A stretch of DNA of 64,000 nucleotides from Bradyrhizobium aeschynomenes (GCF_013178945.1 NZ_JABFDM010000011.1:62001-126000), one strand, 5' to 3'; positions 16,513 through 25,129 are shown, counted from the first letter of the stretch. The notes: generated from the letters alone by a model not told the origin. A program made the numbers and translations.

Positions 16513-17295
16513 TCATCCCAGCAGATGCATCCCTGCATCCATGCGGACGACCTCGCCGGTCATCTGCCCGGATGCGGAGCTGGCCAGGAAAACGACCAGT
16601 TGCGCGATGTCCTCGGCCGATGACGCCGTACGCAGCGGCACCCGCGCCACCACGGCGTCGCGTACCTGCTTGGCGCCGGCCTCGCCGCGGCCCTTGGTGA
16701 ACCAGGGCGTATCGATATAGCCGGGACATACCGTGTTGACGCGGATTGCAGGCGCCAGCGCGCGCGACAGCGACAAGGTCATCGTGTTCAGCGCCCCCTT
16801 GCTCGCGGCATAGGCGATCGACGAGCCGACGCCGCTGATGCCGGCCACCGACGACACGTTGACGACGGCGGAGGCGCGTTCGGTCTGCCTGGCCGCTTGT
16901 TCGAGCAGCGGCCGCGCCGCGCGCACCATCTGGAACGGTCCGATGGTGTTGACGGCGAAGATGCGCTGAAAATCCTCGGCCGACAGGCCATCGAGCTCCG
17001 CATGCGGGACGTGCTTGGTGGTGCCGGCATTGTTGACGAGCACGTCGAGCCGCCCCCATGGCGCCGCGGCCGCGACGATCCTCCTGCAATCCTCGTCGCG
17101 CGACACGTCGCCCTGCACGACCACGATTTCGGCGCCTTCCTTGCGGCAGAGATCGGCTGTCTGCTCGGCCTCCGTCTTGCTGTTGGAATAGTTCACGACG
17201 ATGCGCATGCCGGCCTTGGCCAGCAGCAGCGCAGTCGCGGCGCCCAGGCCGGAGGCCGAACCCGTCACGATCGCGCACAGACCTTCCACCGCCAT
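16513..17295 (-). CDS. Short-chain dehydrogenase/reductase
   Basis: 260 residues from ATG 17295 with GGGAGAAG 5 bases upstream. NAD(P)-binding TGSASGLG (11-18), NNAGT (88-92), and catalytic Ser149, Tyr162 and Lys166 in the YxxxK pattern. The loop after beta-2 (VNYSNSK) fits NADP more than NAD. The closing NTVCPGYIDTPWFTKG and MTGEVVRMDAGMHL are typical of FabG-like reductases. Placed beside acyl-CoA dehydrogenases, it may handle a 3-hydroxyacyl-CoA or a ring alcohol in the same catabolic route; the substrate is not known. Confidence 0.9.
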   Translation of the reverse strand: MAVEGLCAIVTGSASGLGAATALLLAKAGMRIVVNYSNSKTEAEQTADLCRKEGAEIVVVQGDVSRDEDCRRIVAAAAPWGRLDVLVNNAGTTKHVPHAELDGLSAEDFQRIFAVNTIGPFQMVRAARPLLEQAARQTERASAVVNVSSVAGISGVGSSIAYAASKGALNTMTLSLSRALAPAIRVNTVCPGYIDTPWFTKGRGEAGAKQVRDAVVARVPLRTASSAEDIAQLVVFLASSASGQMTGEVVRMDAGMHLLG

Positions 17296-17600
17296 TCCGC
17301 TTCTCCCTGCTTTCCCGCTTCTCATTCTCAGATCGTTGCTTCTTAGAGCATGATCCGGAAAAGTGGAAACCGGTTTTCCGAAAAGATCATGCTCAAACAA
17401 AGGGATGAGATCATCGCGACTGCAAAATCCGAGCAATCTCCGCGCTGCGGAAATCGCCAGGTCCATGCGGCGAGCGGACGGCGCCCTGCGATGCGCAGCG
17501 CTTGTCAGGACCAGTGACTGCGCTCATCATGCGACGCAAACATCCGGCGCGGCGCGCAACTGTGACGCCGTGCGGCAGAACAATCAGCACGAGGAACGCC
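17296..17600. other. Divergent intergenic region with a palindromic repeat
   Basis: 305 bases between the SDR and the first acyl-CoA dehydrogenase. Apart from the repeat listed next, nothing specific was recognised; promoters for both directions must lie here. Confidence 0.5.
17346..17394. repeat. Palindromic 'gagcatgatc...gatcatgctc' repeat
   Basis: Outer arms GAGCATGATC and GATCATGCTC (10 bp) and inner arms CGGAAAA/TTTTCCG and GAAACC/GGTTTTC form a long imperfect hairpin. This element type recurs in many Rhizobiales genomes. Confidence 0.8.
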
Positions 17601-18665
17601 GTGGCGGACGCTGACAACATCGTGGTTGCGACCGCGGAGAAGATCTTCGCAGATCTCGCCGACCCGCAAACGATCAATCATGACAAGGACGGACGCTGGG
17701 CGGCGCCGCTGTGGCGGGCCCTGAGCGAGGCCGGCCTGCCGCTAGCCTGGGTCGCCGAGGAGCTCGGCGGCGCCGGCGTCGATCTCGCCGACGGCTTCGC
17801 CGTGATCAATTCCGCCGGTCGCTTCGCTGTGGCGGTGCCGCTCGCCGAGACGCTGCTGGCCGGCTGGCTGCTGCAGCAGGGCGGGATCGCTTCGCCCGAC
17901 GGCGTCATGACGATCGCCCCGGCGCGCCCGAACGACCGGATCATGCGCAACGCCGACGGCACGTTGTCCGGCCCCGCCCGCGGCGTGCCGTTCGCGAAGA
18001 GTGCAAGGCATGTGGCCGTTGTCGCGCATGACGGAGACGGCGTCTCGATTGCCCTGGTCGAGACGGGCGGGCTGCGCATCGATGCCGGCCTGTCGCTTGC
18101 CAATGATCCCAGCGACACCGTCATCTTCGACAAGGTCGCACCCGTGGCGATCCAGCGCGCGCCGGCGGGCTTCGATCAGGACCGCCTGATGCTGATGGGC
18201 GGCGTCGTGCGCGGGCTGCAGATCGCGGGCGCGCTGGATCGGTTGCTGGAGATCAGCGTCCGCTATGCCGGCGAGCGCGTCGCCTTCGAAAAGCCGATCG
18301 GTAAATTCCAGGCGGTGCAGCACAATCTCGCGCGGCTCGCCGGCGAGAGCGCTGCGGCGAGCGCCGCCGCGACCTCCGCGGCCGACGCCATCGCAGGCGC
18401 CGACGCGTTCGACGATGCGGTGTTTCTCGAAGCTGCATCGGCCAAGATCCGCTGCGCCGAAGCCGCTGAGAAGGGCGCGGCGATCGCTCACCAGGTCCAT
18501 GGCGCGATCGGCTTCACCACCGAGCACATCCTGCATCGCTTCTCCTTGAGGGCGCTCGCCTGGCGCGACGATTTCGGCTCCGAGAGCCATTGGGCCGTGG
18601 CCCTCGGCCAACGCGTCGCCGCCCGCGGCGCCGACGAATTGTGGCCGCTGGTCGCCTCACGCTGA
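17601..18665 (+). CDS. Acyl-CoA dehydrogenase, short subunit-like
   Basis: 354 residues from GTG 17601 (GAGGAA 4 bases upstream). The acyl-CoA dehydrogenase fold is visible: LPLAWVAEELGGAGVDLADG near the N-terminus and IAHQVHGAIGFTTEHILHRF near the C-terminus, where the Glu of FTTEH occupies the position of the catalytic base in many members. The central FAD-contact region is short and atypical (GPARGVPFAKSARHVAVVA). It is followed 23 bases later by a second, longer paralogue. Pairs like this form heteromeric dehydrogenases in steroid and side-chain degradation in actinobacteria; that parallel is inference. Confidence 0.85.
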   Translation: MADADNIVVATAEKIFADLADPQTINHDKDGRWAAPLWRALSEAGLPLAWVAEELGGAGVDLADGFAVINSAGRFAVAVPLAETLLAGWLLQQGGIASPDGVMTIAPARPNDRIMRNADGTLSGPARGVPFAKSARHVAVVAHDGDGVSIALVETGGLRIDAGLSLANDPSDTVIFDKVAPVAIQRAPAGFDQDRLMLMGGVVRGLQIAGALDRLLEISVRYAGERVAFEKPIGKFQAVQHNLARLAGESAAASAAATSAADAIAGADAFDDAVFLEAASAKIRCAEAAEKGAAIAHQVHGAIGFTTEHILHRFSLRALAWRDDFGSESHWAVALGQRVAARGADELWPLVASR

Positions 18666-18688
18666 GAGCTGCAGGAGAAGGATAGACC

Positions 18689-19846
18689 ATGACCGCGCTC
18701 CGTTTCGATCCGATCCGCCTGCCTGGGGAATGCGAGGAGCTGCGCAAGGAGGTGCGCGCGTTCCTCGCCGAGGAGATCGCCGCCGGCACCTTCAATCCGT
18801 TCCAGCCACTGCGCGAGGACGCCGATGCCCGCGAGTTCTCGCGGCGGGTCGGCGAGCGCGGCTGGATCGGCATGACCTGGCCGAAGAAATATGGCGGCCA
18901 CGAGCGCACGTTCCTGGAGCGCTATGTCGTGACCGAGGAGATGCGCGTTGCCAACGCGCCTGTGCGCCGCTTCTTCGTCGCCGACCGCCAGAGCGGTCCG
19001 ATCCTGCTGCGCTACGCGCCCGAGCACATCAAGATGGACATCCTGCCGCGCATCTGCCGTGGCGAGCTGTGCTTCGCGATCGGCATGAGCGAGCCGAATT
19101 CCGGCTCCGACCTGTTCGCGGCCAAGACGCGGGCGACCAAGACCGAGGGCGGCTGGCTGATCAACGGCTCCAAGATCTGGACGACGTCGGCGCACATGGC
19201 CGACTACATGATTGCGATCTTCCGCACGTCGCCGGCCACCAAGGAGAACCGGCGGCACGGCCTGACGCAGTTCCTGGTGAACATGAAATCGCCGGGCATC
19301 AAGGTGAATCCGATTCCGCAGATCACCGGACAGAAGGAATTCAACGAGGTCGTCTTCACCGACGCCTTCGTGCCGGACGATCATCAGCTCGGCGAGATCG
19401 ACGGCGCCTGGAAGCAGGCGACGTCCGAGCTCGCCTATGAACGCTCCGGACCGGAGCGCTTCCTGGAGACCTATTACGTGCTGACCGAGCTGGTGCGCGC
19501 GGTCGGTCCCGATCCGGACACGCGCAGCGCCGAGGGCATCGGGCGCCTGGTGGCGCAGCTGCATGCGATGCGGCGCATGTCGGTGTCGGTCGCCGGCATG
19601 TTGCACGCCGGCAAGGAGCCGGTGGTCGAGGCCTCGATCGTCAAGGACGTCGGCACGGTGTGGGAGCAGCAGCTGCCGCATCGTGTCCGCGATCTCGCCG
19701 CCTTCGTCGAGGAGGACGCCGGCAATCGCGAGACCCTGGAGAACCAGCTGACCTTCGCCATCCGCACCGCGCCGAAGCTGACCATCCAGGGCGGCACCAC
19801 GGAGGTGCTGCGCGGCATCATCGCGCGCGGGCTTGGATTGAGATGA
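18689..19846 (+). CDS. Acyl-CoA dehydrogenase, second subunit-like
   Basis: 385 residues with a strong AGGAGAAGG before ATG 18689. Recognisable are WIGMTWPKKYGGHERTFLER, the FAD-binding CFAIGMSEPNSGSDLFAAKT, WLINGSKIWTTSAHMADYM and the C-terminal LTIQGGTTEVLRGIIARGLGLR. A conserved YERSGPERFLE carries a Glu in the alternative catalytic position. It presumably oxidises an acyl-CoA to the enoyl-CoA, feeding electrons to ETF, together with the upstream paralogue. Confidence 0.9.
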   Translation: MTALRFDPIRLPGECEELRKEVRAFLAEEIAAGTFNPFQPLREDADAREFSRRVGERGWIGMTWPKKYGGHERTFLERYVVTEEMRVANAPVRRFFVADRQSGPILLRYAPEHIKMDILPRICRGELCFAIGMSEPNSGSDLFAAKTRATKTEGGWLINGSKIWTTSAHMADYMIAIFRTSPATKENRRHGLTQFLVNMKSPGIKVNPIPQITGQKEFNEVVFTDAFVPDDHQLGEIDGAWKQATSELAYERSGPERFLETYYVLTELVRAVGPDPDTRSAEGIGRLVAQLHAMRRMSVSVAGMLHAGKEPVVEASIVKDVGTVWEQQLPHRVRDLAAFVEEDAGNRETLENQLTFAIRTAPKLTIQGGTTEVLRGIIARGLGLR

Positions 19847-19896
19847 GGCGGCGGCACTCCGCGGTCATCGCCGCGGCAAGCAAGAATAGGTAGCTC

Positions 19897-20004
19897 CATC
19901 ATCGCGAGCGCAGCGACTTGTCCGCCATAGCCCAAAGGGGCGACGGCGGAAGCGATCCAGAGCCGCACGTAAAGTCCGGATTGCTTCGCCGCGCTCGCAC
20001 TGAC
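19897..20004. repeat. Degenerate palindromic intergenic repeat
   Basis: Begins CATCATCGCGAGCGCAGCGA and ends with the partial complement TTGCTTCGCCGCGCTCGCACTGA. Same family as the repeats at 16424, 21971 and 22867. It separates the second dehydrogenase from the crotonase gene. Confidence 0.65.
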
Positions 20005-20033
20005 CCCGGATAAGCAGACTCGGAGACCAACGC

Positions 20034-20840
20034 ATGACCGACTTCCCTGACATCGGCGTCGAGATCCATGGCCATGTCGGCCTGATCGAGATCCGCCGGC
20101 CGCCGCTCAATTTCTTCGACATTTCGCTGATCAATCAGATCGCGGATGCGCTCGAAGGTTTCGATCGCGACATCGAGATCCGCGCCTCTGTGCTGGCCGC
20201 GCAGGGCAAGGCGTTCTGCGCCGGCGCCAATTTCGGCGATCCGGCGCGGCAGGCCCAGGAAGCCGCAAGCGCCAAAGGCGATCCGGCCGACAGCCTCGGG
20301 CCGATCAACCATCTCTATATGCAGGCGGTGCGGATCTTTCGCTGCAAGAAGCCGATCGTTGCCGCCGTCCATGGCGCGGCGATCGGCGGCGGACTCGGGC
20401 TCGCGGTGTCGGCCGACTTCCGCGTCACCTGCCCGGAGGCGCGCTTTTCCGCCAACTTCACCAAGCTCGGCTTCCATCCGGGCTTCGGCCTGACGGTGAC
20501 CTTGCCGGAGCTGATCGGCAAGAACAACGCCGAGCTGATGTTCTACACCAGCCGTCGCGTCACCGGCGAGGAGGCCTACAAGATCGGCCTCGCCAACGAA
20601 TGCGTGCCGCAAGACCAGGTGCGCACGGCCGCGATGAAGCTCGCCGCCGAGATTGCCGAATGCTCGCCGCTCGGCCTGCTTTCGACCCGCGCCACGATGC
20701 GCGCCGGCCTCGCCGACCGCGTGATGGCCGCGACCGAGCACGAGCTCGCGGAGCAGACAAGGCTGCGCGCGACGGAGGATTTCAAGGAAGGCGTGAAGGC
20801 CACCGAGGAGCGCCGCTTCGCGAATTTCAAGGGACGGTGA
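20034..20840 (+). CDS. Enoyl-CoA hydratase/isomerase family protein lacking usual acidic residues
   Basis: 268 residues, GGAGACC before ATG 20034. Crotonase fold: LIEIRRPPLNFFD, AQGKAFCAGANF (oxyanion loop) and AAVHGAAIGGGLGLAVSADFR. In hydratases two Glu residues activate water; the aligned positions here read GGGLGLAV and ARFSANFTKLGFHPGFG, with no acid at either. It is therefore unlikely to be a plain hydratase and may be a hydrolase, lyase or isomerase of the superfamily. It belongs to the same direction and probably the same operon as the two dehydrogenases. Confidence 0.85.
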   Translation: MTDFPDIGVEIHGHVGLIEIRRPPLNFFDISLINQIADALEGFDRDIEIRASVLAAQGKAFCAGANFGDPARQAQEAASAKGDPADSLGPINHLYMQAVRIFRCKKPIVAAVHGAAIGGGLGLAVSADFRVTCPEARFSANFTKLGFHPGFGLTVTLPELIGKNNAELMFYTSRRVTGEEAYKIGLANECVPQDQVRTAAMKLAAEIAECSPLGLLSTRATMRAGLADRVMAATEHELAEQTRLRATEDFKEGVKATEERRFANFKGR

Positions 20841-21156
20841 GCGGTTACGCTATCGCGTAGTCTGTCGCGGCGCGCGCAGTCCACCTCGCCCGGCCAGGGC
20901 TATCGCATTTTGCGATGAGAGTGACACGTTCGTAGATCTCCACATCGTCATGGCCGGACTTGTCCCGGCCATCCACGTCGTTCAGCACGCTGAGAATCAC
21001 GTGGATGCCCGGGACAAGCCCGGGCAGGACGGAGTAGCCAACTGTCGGGATTGTTTGTCGCGACGGCCCCGTATTTCCCTTTGCGATAGCCCTGCCGCTT
21101 GCGGGGAGAGGGAGCGCAGCGTCGCCTGCGCGAGAGCTGAGACTCGACTCATGAGT
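20841..21156. other. Convergent intergenic region with repeat
   Basis: 316 bases between the convergent crotonase and glyoxalase-like genes. Apart from the repeat at 20945-21031 no coding sequence was recognised. Confidence 0.5.
20945..21031. repeat. Palindromic 'gtcatggccgg' intergenic repeat
   Basis: Left part GTCATGGCCGGACTTGTCC ... ATCCACGT pairs imperfectly with ACGTGGATGCCCGGGACAAG. A second family of inverted repeat, distinct from the 'cgtcattgcgag' type. Confidence 0.7.
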
Positions 21157-21918
21157 CTACGTTGTCGGTGTGAACGTCACGCCCGCCATCTCGAACCCAA
21201 CATCCGACACTGCGTAGCCGCGCGCACGCGCGGCGTCGATGATGCCCGCGGCATCCGTGACGCGGAAGGTCAAGCCGCTCATCAGCTCGCGCTCGCCGGG
21301 CGTCACACGGATTGAGGCATTCGGCAGCCTCAATCGCCAACCACCGTCATCCTCGGCTGTCGGCGTCAGATCGAGTATCCGTCCCCAATGCGCTGCGAGA
21401 GACGCCGGCTCCGGGCTTTGCAGCACGACCTCGGTCAACGCCACCGTGACATCGCCGCGGATCGCCCGAGTCCAATCCGGCCCGGCCGGCGGATACGGCC
21501 CCAGCACGTCGTCGCTGCCCTCGGTGTGGTTGAGCTCGATGAAGGCCGCGCGGCAGTCGCGGGGATGCAGCTGCACGCCGTGATAGGGCGGATGATCGAT
21601 CACGTTGGCGGTGCGCACGCCGAGCGCATTGGCACGGGCCGCGCGGCCGTCGGGATCGTCGCAGGAGAAGATCGCCATGTAGCCGCCGCGGCCGCCTGAC
21701 TTGTCGAGAAAGCGTCCCGCCGCGGTACCCTCGCGCGTCGGCGCGATTACCTCGAGCAGGATCGGCCCGACCGGCAGCAGCGCATTCTCCAGGCCGTATT
21801 TGCCGACATGCGGATCGCGGTAGCAGACATCGAGACCCAGGATCGCGGCGATTTCGGAGACGGCGGGCTCGAGGCTGCGTGCGACAAGGCAGATCTGACG
21901 CAGGTGGAGGTAAGGCAT
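21157..21918 (-). CDS. Glyoxalase-like (VOC superfamily) protein
   Basis: 253 residues. Starts YLHLRQICLVARSLEPAVSE, typical of the first beta-alpha-beta of a VOC or 'glyoxalase-like' domain, with a second half-module from about residue 160 (VTVALTEVVLQSPEPASLAA). Potential metal ligands are His8-equivalent positions and HPRD/ELNH, but the triad cannot be assigned by eye. VOC enzymes include dioxygenases, epimerases and lyases. Its location between two crotonases implies a role in the same acyl-CoA pathway; function otherwise unknown. Confidence 0.7.
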   Translation of the reverse strand: MPYLHLRQICLVARSLEPAVSEIAAILGLDVCYRDPHVGKYGLENALLPVGPILLEVIAPTREGTAAGRFLDKSGGRGGYMAIFSCDDPDGRAARANALGVRTANVIDHPPYHGVQLHPRDCRAAFIELNHTEGSDDVLGPYPPAGPDWTRAIRGDVTVALTEVVLQSPEPASLAAHWGRILDLTPTAEDDGGWRLRLPNASIRVTPGERELMSGLTFRVTDAAGIIDAARARGYAVSDVGFEMAGVTFTPTT

Positions 21919-21970
21919 GGCAGGCCTCTTTGAAGTATCACCTGTCGACGCAAGCCGTCGACCTCACCGT

Positions 21971-22036
21971 CGTCATTGCGAGCGAAGCAATCCAGGGCTC
22001 AGGCAAAAACCCTGGATTGCTTCGCTCGCAATGACG
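21971..22036. repeat. Perfect inverted repeat, 27-bp arms
   Basis: Arms at 21971-21997 and 22010-22036 are exact reverse complements (left arm begins CGTCATTGCGAGCGAAGCAA), with a 12-base loop. It lies between two minus-strand genes, where the transcript would fold into a very stable hairpin. Confidence 0.9.
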
Positions 22037-22048
22037 GGGAGTACGGCG

Positions 22049-22843
22049 CTAGCGCCCCTGGAACACCGGCGCGCGCTTCTCGACGAAGGCCCTCGCCGCC
22101 TCCTTGTGATCTTCCGTGTCGCTGCAGCGCGAGTGGTGCATCGCCTCGGCGTCGAAGCAGGCTTCGAGCGTCATGGTCTCGGCGTTGTTGATGTTGCGCT
22201 TGATGTAGCCGAGCGTGACGCTCGGCCCCTGCGCCAGCGACATCGCCAGCTCGCGCGTGGCGGACTCGACCTCGGCATCGGGCACGACCTTTGTCAGCAT
22301 GCCCAGCGCGAGTGCCTCCCGCGCGGTCAGGATCGGCGACGTCAGATAGAGCTCGCGCGCCTTGGCACTACCGAGCAGTTGGGTCAGGAAATAGGTGCCG
22401 CCGAAATCGCCTGATAGTCCAACCTTGGCAAAGGCGGTGGTGATCTTGGCCGACTCGCCGGCAACGCGCAGGTCGCAGGAGAGCGCGATCGACAGGCCCG
22501 CGCCGGCCGCGGCGCCGTCGATCTGCGCCACCACCGGCTTCTGCATCTGGTGCAGCAGCCGCGACACCTCCATGCGCTCGCGCAGTGTCGTAACCTTGGT
22601 CTCGAACGACGGCGCCGTCTTGGCTTCCGCCATCGCCTTGACGTCGCCGCCGACGCAGAACGTCCCGCCGGCGCCCTTCAGCAGCACCGCACGCACGTCC
22701 GGATCATTGGCGGCCCGCTGCGCGGCCTCGACGAGACCCTTGGTCATGTCGCTGTTCAGCGCATTGCGCCGCTCGGGGCGGTTCATCGTGATCGTGAGCA
22801 GGCCGGAGTCGAGATGCTGCAGGACGGTGGTGTTGGTGGTCAT
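22049..22843 (-). CDS. Enoyl-CoA isomerase/hydratase family protein (PaaG/ECI-like)
   Basis: 264 residues from ATG 22843, with GGAGAAC upstream. Crotonase motifs: ITMNRPERRNALNSDM, KGAGGTFCVGGDVKAM and QIDGAAAGAGLSIALSCDLR. The catalytic segment AKVGLSGDFGGTYFL has a single Asp in the GDFGG position used by PaaG- and ECI-type double-bond isomerases, and lacks the second Glu of hydratases. Isomerase activity on an unsaturated acyl-CoA is the best guess. It probably belongs with the binding protein gene just upstream, although a palindromic repeat lies between them. Confidence 0.85.
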   Translation of the reverse strand: MTTNTTVLQHLDSGLLTITMNRPERRNALNSDMTKGLVEAAQRAANDPDVRAVLLKGAGGTFCVGGDVKAMAEAKTAPSFETKVTTLRERMEVSRLLHQMQKPVVAQIDGAAAGAGLSIALSCDLRVAGESAKITTAFAKVGLSGDFGGTYFLTQLLGSAKARELYLTSPILTAREALALGMLTKVVPDAEVESATRELAMSLAQGPSVTLGYIKRNINNAETMTLEACFDAEAMHHSRCSDTEDHKEAARAFVEKRAPVFQGR

Positions 22844-22866
22844 GGCGGAAGTTCTCCATTTCTGGC

Positions 22867-22948
22867 CGTCATTGCGAGTGAAGCGAAGCAATCCAGAGTC
22901 GCACGTGCAGCCCTGGATTGCTTCGTCGCTTCGCTCCTCGCGATGACG
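22867..22948. repeat. Palindromic intergenic repeat of the 'cgtcattgcgag' family
   Basis: Begins CGTCATTGCGAGTGAAGCGA and closes with the near complement TCGCTTCGCTCCTCGCGATGACG. Lies between the binding-protein gene and the isomerase gene. Confidence 0.75.
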
Positions 22949-22952
22949 ACGA

Positions 22953-24176
22953 CTATTTCTTCACCAGCGGACAGCGCGAGGCCTCCAGCGACTGGAACGC
23001 GTCATTGCCGGTCACGGTCGCCAGCAGCTTGTAGTCGTCGGACTTGCCCTTCGACTCCGACGGCTTCTTGACCTCGAACAGATACATGTCGTGCACCATC
23101 CGGCCGTCCTCGCGGATGCGGCCGCCCTTGGCGAACATGTCGTTGATCGGGGTCGACCGCATCAGCTTCATGACGGCGTCCGCATCGGTCGTGCCGGCGG
23201 CCTTCACGGCCTTGAGATAGTGCGTCACCGAGGAGTAGACGCCGGCCTGCGCCGAGGTCGGCACGCGCTTGGTGCGCTCCATGAAGCGCTTGGCGAAGGC
23301 GCGCGTGTCGTCGTTGAGGTCCCAGTAGAACGCTTCCGCGACGAGCAGCCCTTGCGCTGTTTCCAGTCCGACGCTGTCGATGTCGGAGACGAAGGCGAGC
23401 AGTGGCGAGAGCTTCTGTCCGCTCTTGGTGAGGCCGAACTCGGCGGCCTGCTTGATCGCATTGATGGTGTCGCCGCCGGCATTGGCGAGACCGACAACTT
23501 TGGCTTTGGACGCCTGCGCCTGCAGCAGGAAGGACGAGAAGTCCGAAGTGTTGAGCGGATGGCGCACGCTGCCGAGCACCTTGCCGCCCGACTTCACGAC
23601 GACATTGGTGGTGTCCTTCTCCAGATCCTGGCCGAACGCGTAGTCGGCGGTGAGGAAGAACCAGCTGTCGAGCCCGGATTTCACCGCGGCAAGGCCGGTG
23701 ACGTTGGCCTGCGCGAACGTATCGAACACGTAGTGCACCGTGTAGGGCCCGCACGCCTCGTTGGTGAGCCGAACGGAGCCCGGACCGTTGAAGATGACGA
23801 TCTTGTTGCGCGCCTTCGCGATCTCGCCGGCCGCGAGCGCGGTGGCGGAGGCTGCGACGTCCCAGATCATCTCGACGCCCTGGTTGTCGAGCATGTCGCG
23901 GGCGATGTTGGCGGCGAGATCGGCCTTGTTGAGATGGTCGGCCGCGATCACCTCGATCTTGCGCCCCAGCACCTCGCCGCCGAAATCCTCCACTGCCATC
24001 TTCGCGGCTGCCTCGCTGCCGGGCCCGGTGATGTCGGCGTAGAGGCTGGACATGTCGAGGATGCCGCCGATCTTCAGCGGCGGCTTGCTCTGCGCATGGG
24101 CTGCGGTTGCGGACAGCGTGAGCGCTGAAGCCAGCATGAACAGCGACGCCGCTGCGCCGCAGATGGACCTGCTCAT
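22953..24176 (-). CDS. ABC transporter substrate-binding protein, branched-chain amino-acid (LivK) type
   Basis: 407 residues from ATG 24176 with AGGGAGGT 5-6 bases upstream. The signal peptide ends at AHA-QSKPP. The mature start LKIGGILDMSSLYADITGPG and the VEDFGGEVLGRKIEVIAADH segment match type-I periplasmic binding proteins of the HAAT family, which in Rhizobiales bind aromatic acids, amides and other carboxylates as well as amino acids. No permease or ATPase gene is adjacent, so the rest of the importer must be elsewhere. Its neighbours suggest that it delivers the substrate of the acyl-CoA route. Confidence 0.9.
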   Translation of the reverse strand: MSRSICGAAASLFMLASALTLSATAAHAQSKPPLKIGGILDMSSLYADITGPGSEAAAKMAVEDFGGEVLGRKIEVIAADHLNKADLAANIARDMLDNQGVEMIWDVAASATALAAGEIAKARNKIVIFNGPGSVRLTNEACGPYTVHYVFDTFAQANVTGLAAVKSGLDSWFFLTADYAFGQDLEKDTTNVVVKSGGKVLGSVRHPLNTSDFSSFLLQAQASKAKVVGLANAGGDTINAIKQAAEFGLTKSGQKLSPLLAFVSDIDSVGLETAQGLLVAEAFYWDLNDDTRAFAKRFMERTKRVPTSAQAGVYSSVTHYLKAVKAAGTTDADAVMKLMRSTPINDMFAKGGRIREDGRMVHDMYLFEVKKPSESKGKSDDYKLLATVTGNDAFQSLEASRCPLVKK

Positions 24177-24334
24177 CAATTACCTCCCTGCCGGGCAACG
24201 CCGCTACATGGCGACGGCCTCGTTGATAGTTCGCATCATGGCGCACGCGCACGTCAGCGGCAAGCGCCTGCAACAGGCGTTGCACGCCGCTGTTTTCCGC
24301 TGAGTGGAATGGGCATTTCGTGCGATGATGCAGC

Positions 24335-25129
24335 ATGACGCGTGCACGCAAGTCCGACTGCAGAGACTCGCTCCATCGCCTCGGCCTGATGCTGCTCGCG
24401 ACCTGCGCGACCGTGCCGATGAGCCATGCCGCATCCTGCGTGCTCGCCGAGCTCGGCGAAGGGCATGTCGGCGAGATCGTCGACGCGCGCAGCATCCGCC
24501 TCAGCGACGGCCGCGAGGTCAGGCTCGCCGGCATCGAGGCGCCGCCGGAGCAGAGCGCAGCGGCGATGGATGCGCTCGGCACGCTGCTGCGCGGCCGCGA
24601 CGTCGTGCTCCGCGGCGAGGACGATGCGCCCGACCGCTACGGCCGGCAGCGGGCCTTTGCCTTCGTTCCCGGGGGTGGCCAGCCGGTGCAGAGCGAGCTG
24701 CTCCGGCAGGGCCTCGTCCTCCGCGGCATCGACCTGCCGGACCGCGATTGCGCCCTCGACCTGGGCGCGGCGGAGGCCGAGGCGCGCACGGCACGGCGCG
24801 GCGTTTGGAAGATGGGGACCGTCATAAAAAACGCGGAAAGTCCAGACGATATTTTGGCTGGCGTTGGGCTATTTACGGTTGTCGAAGGGAAGGTGTTGTC
24901 CGTACGACAGACAGGGGCAACAACTTATCTGAACTTCGCTCGTAGCTGGACACGGGGCTTCGCTGTGATTATTCCAAAGCGTATGGTCGCGGTATTGGAA
25001 GGTGCCGGCATCGACGTCAAATCACTTGCGAATCGGCAGGTTCGCGTGCGCGGTTGGATCGAGGCGCATGCGGGTCCGAGACTGGAACTGACGCAGATCG
25101 CGCAGATCGAGATTTTGAGCGGAAATTGA
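24335..25129 (+). CDS. Thermonuclease-like (SNase fold) exported protein
   Basis: 264 residues. Signal peptide to about MSHA-ASC. An SNase/OB domain follows (GEIVDARSIRLSDGREVRLAGIEAPPE, then DRYGRQRAFAFV and GVWK), with Glu and Arg residues at the expected catalytic neighbourhoods although the canonical IDAPE reads IEAPP. The C-terminal third (from about residue 163) is a second OB-like segment. From about base 24820 the codons lose the strong G/C third-position bias of the first half (runs such as ATAAAAAACGCG), hinting that this part has a different history. Alternative: a non-catalytic SNase-like protein. Confidence 0.75.
   Translation: MTRARKSDCRDSLHRLGLMLLATCATVPMSHAASCVLAELGEGHVGEIVDARSIRLSDGREVRLAGIEAPPEQSAAAMDALGTLLRGRDVVLRGEDDAPDRYGRQRAFAFVPGGGQPVQSELLRQGLVLRGIDLPDRDCALDLGAAEAEARTARRGVWKMGTVIKNAESPDDILAGVGLFTVVEGKVLSVRQTGATTYLNFARSWTRGFAVIIPKRMVAVLEGAGIDVKSLANRQVRVRGWIEAHAGPRLELTQIAQIEILSGN

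Noticed and set aside
16424..22948. CRISPR array
   Set aside because: The repeats are inverted and irregularly spaced between genes, with no regular direct repeats and spacers and no cas genes.
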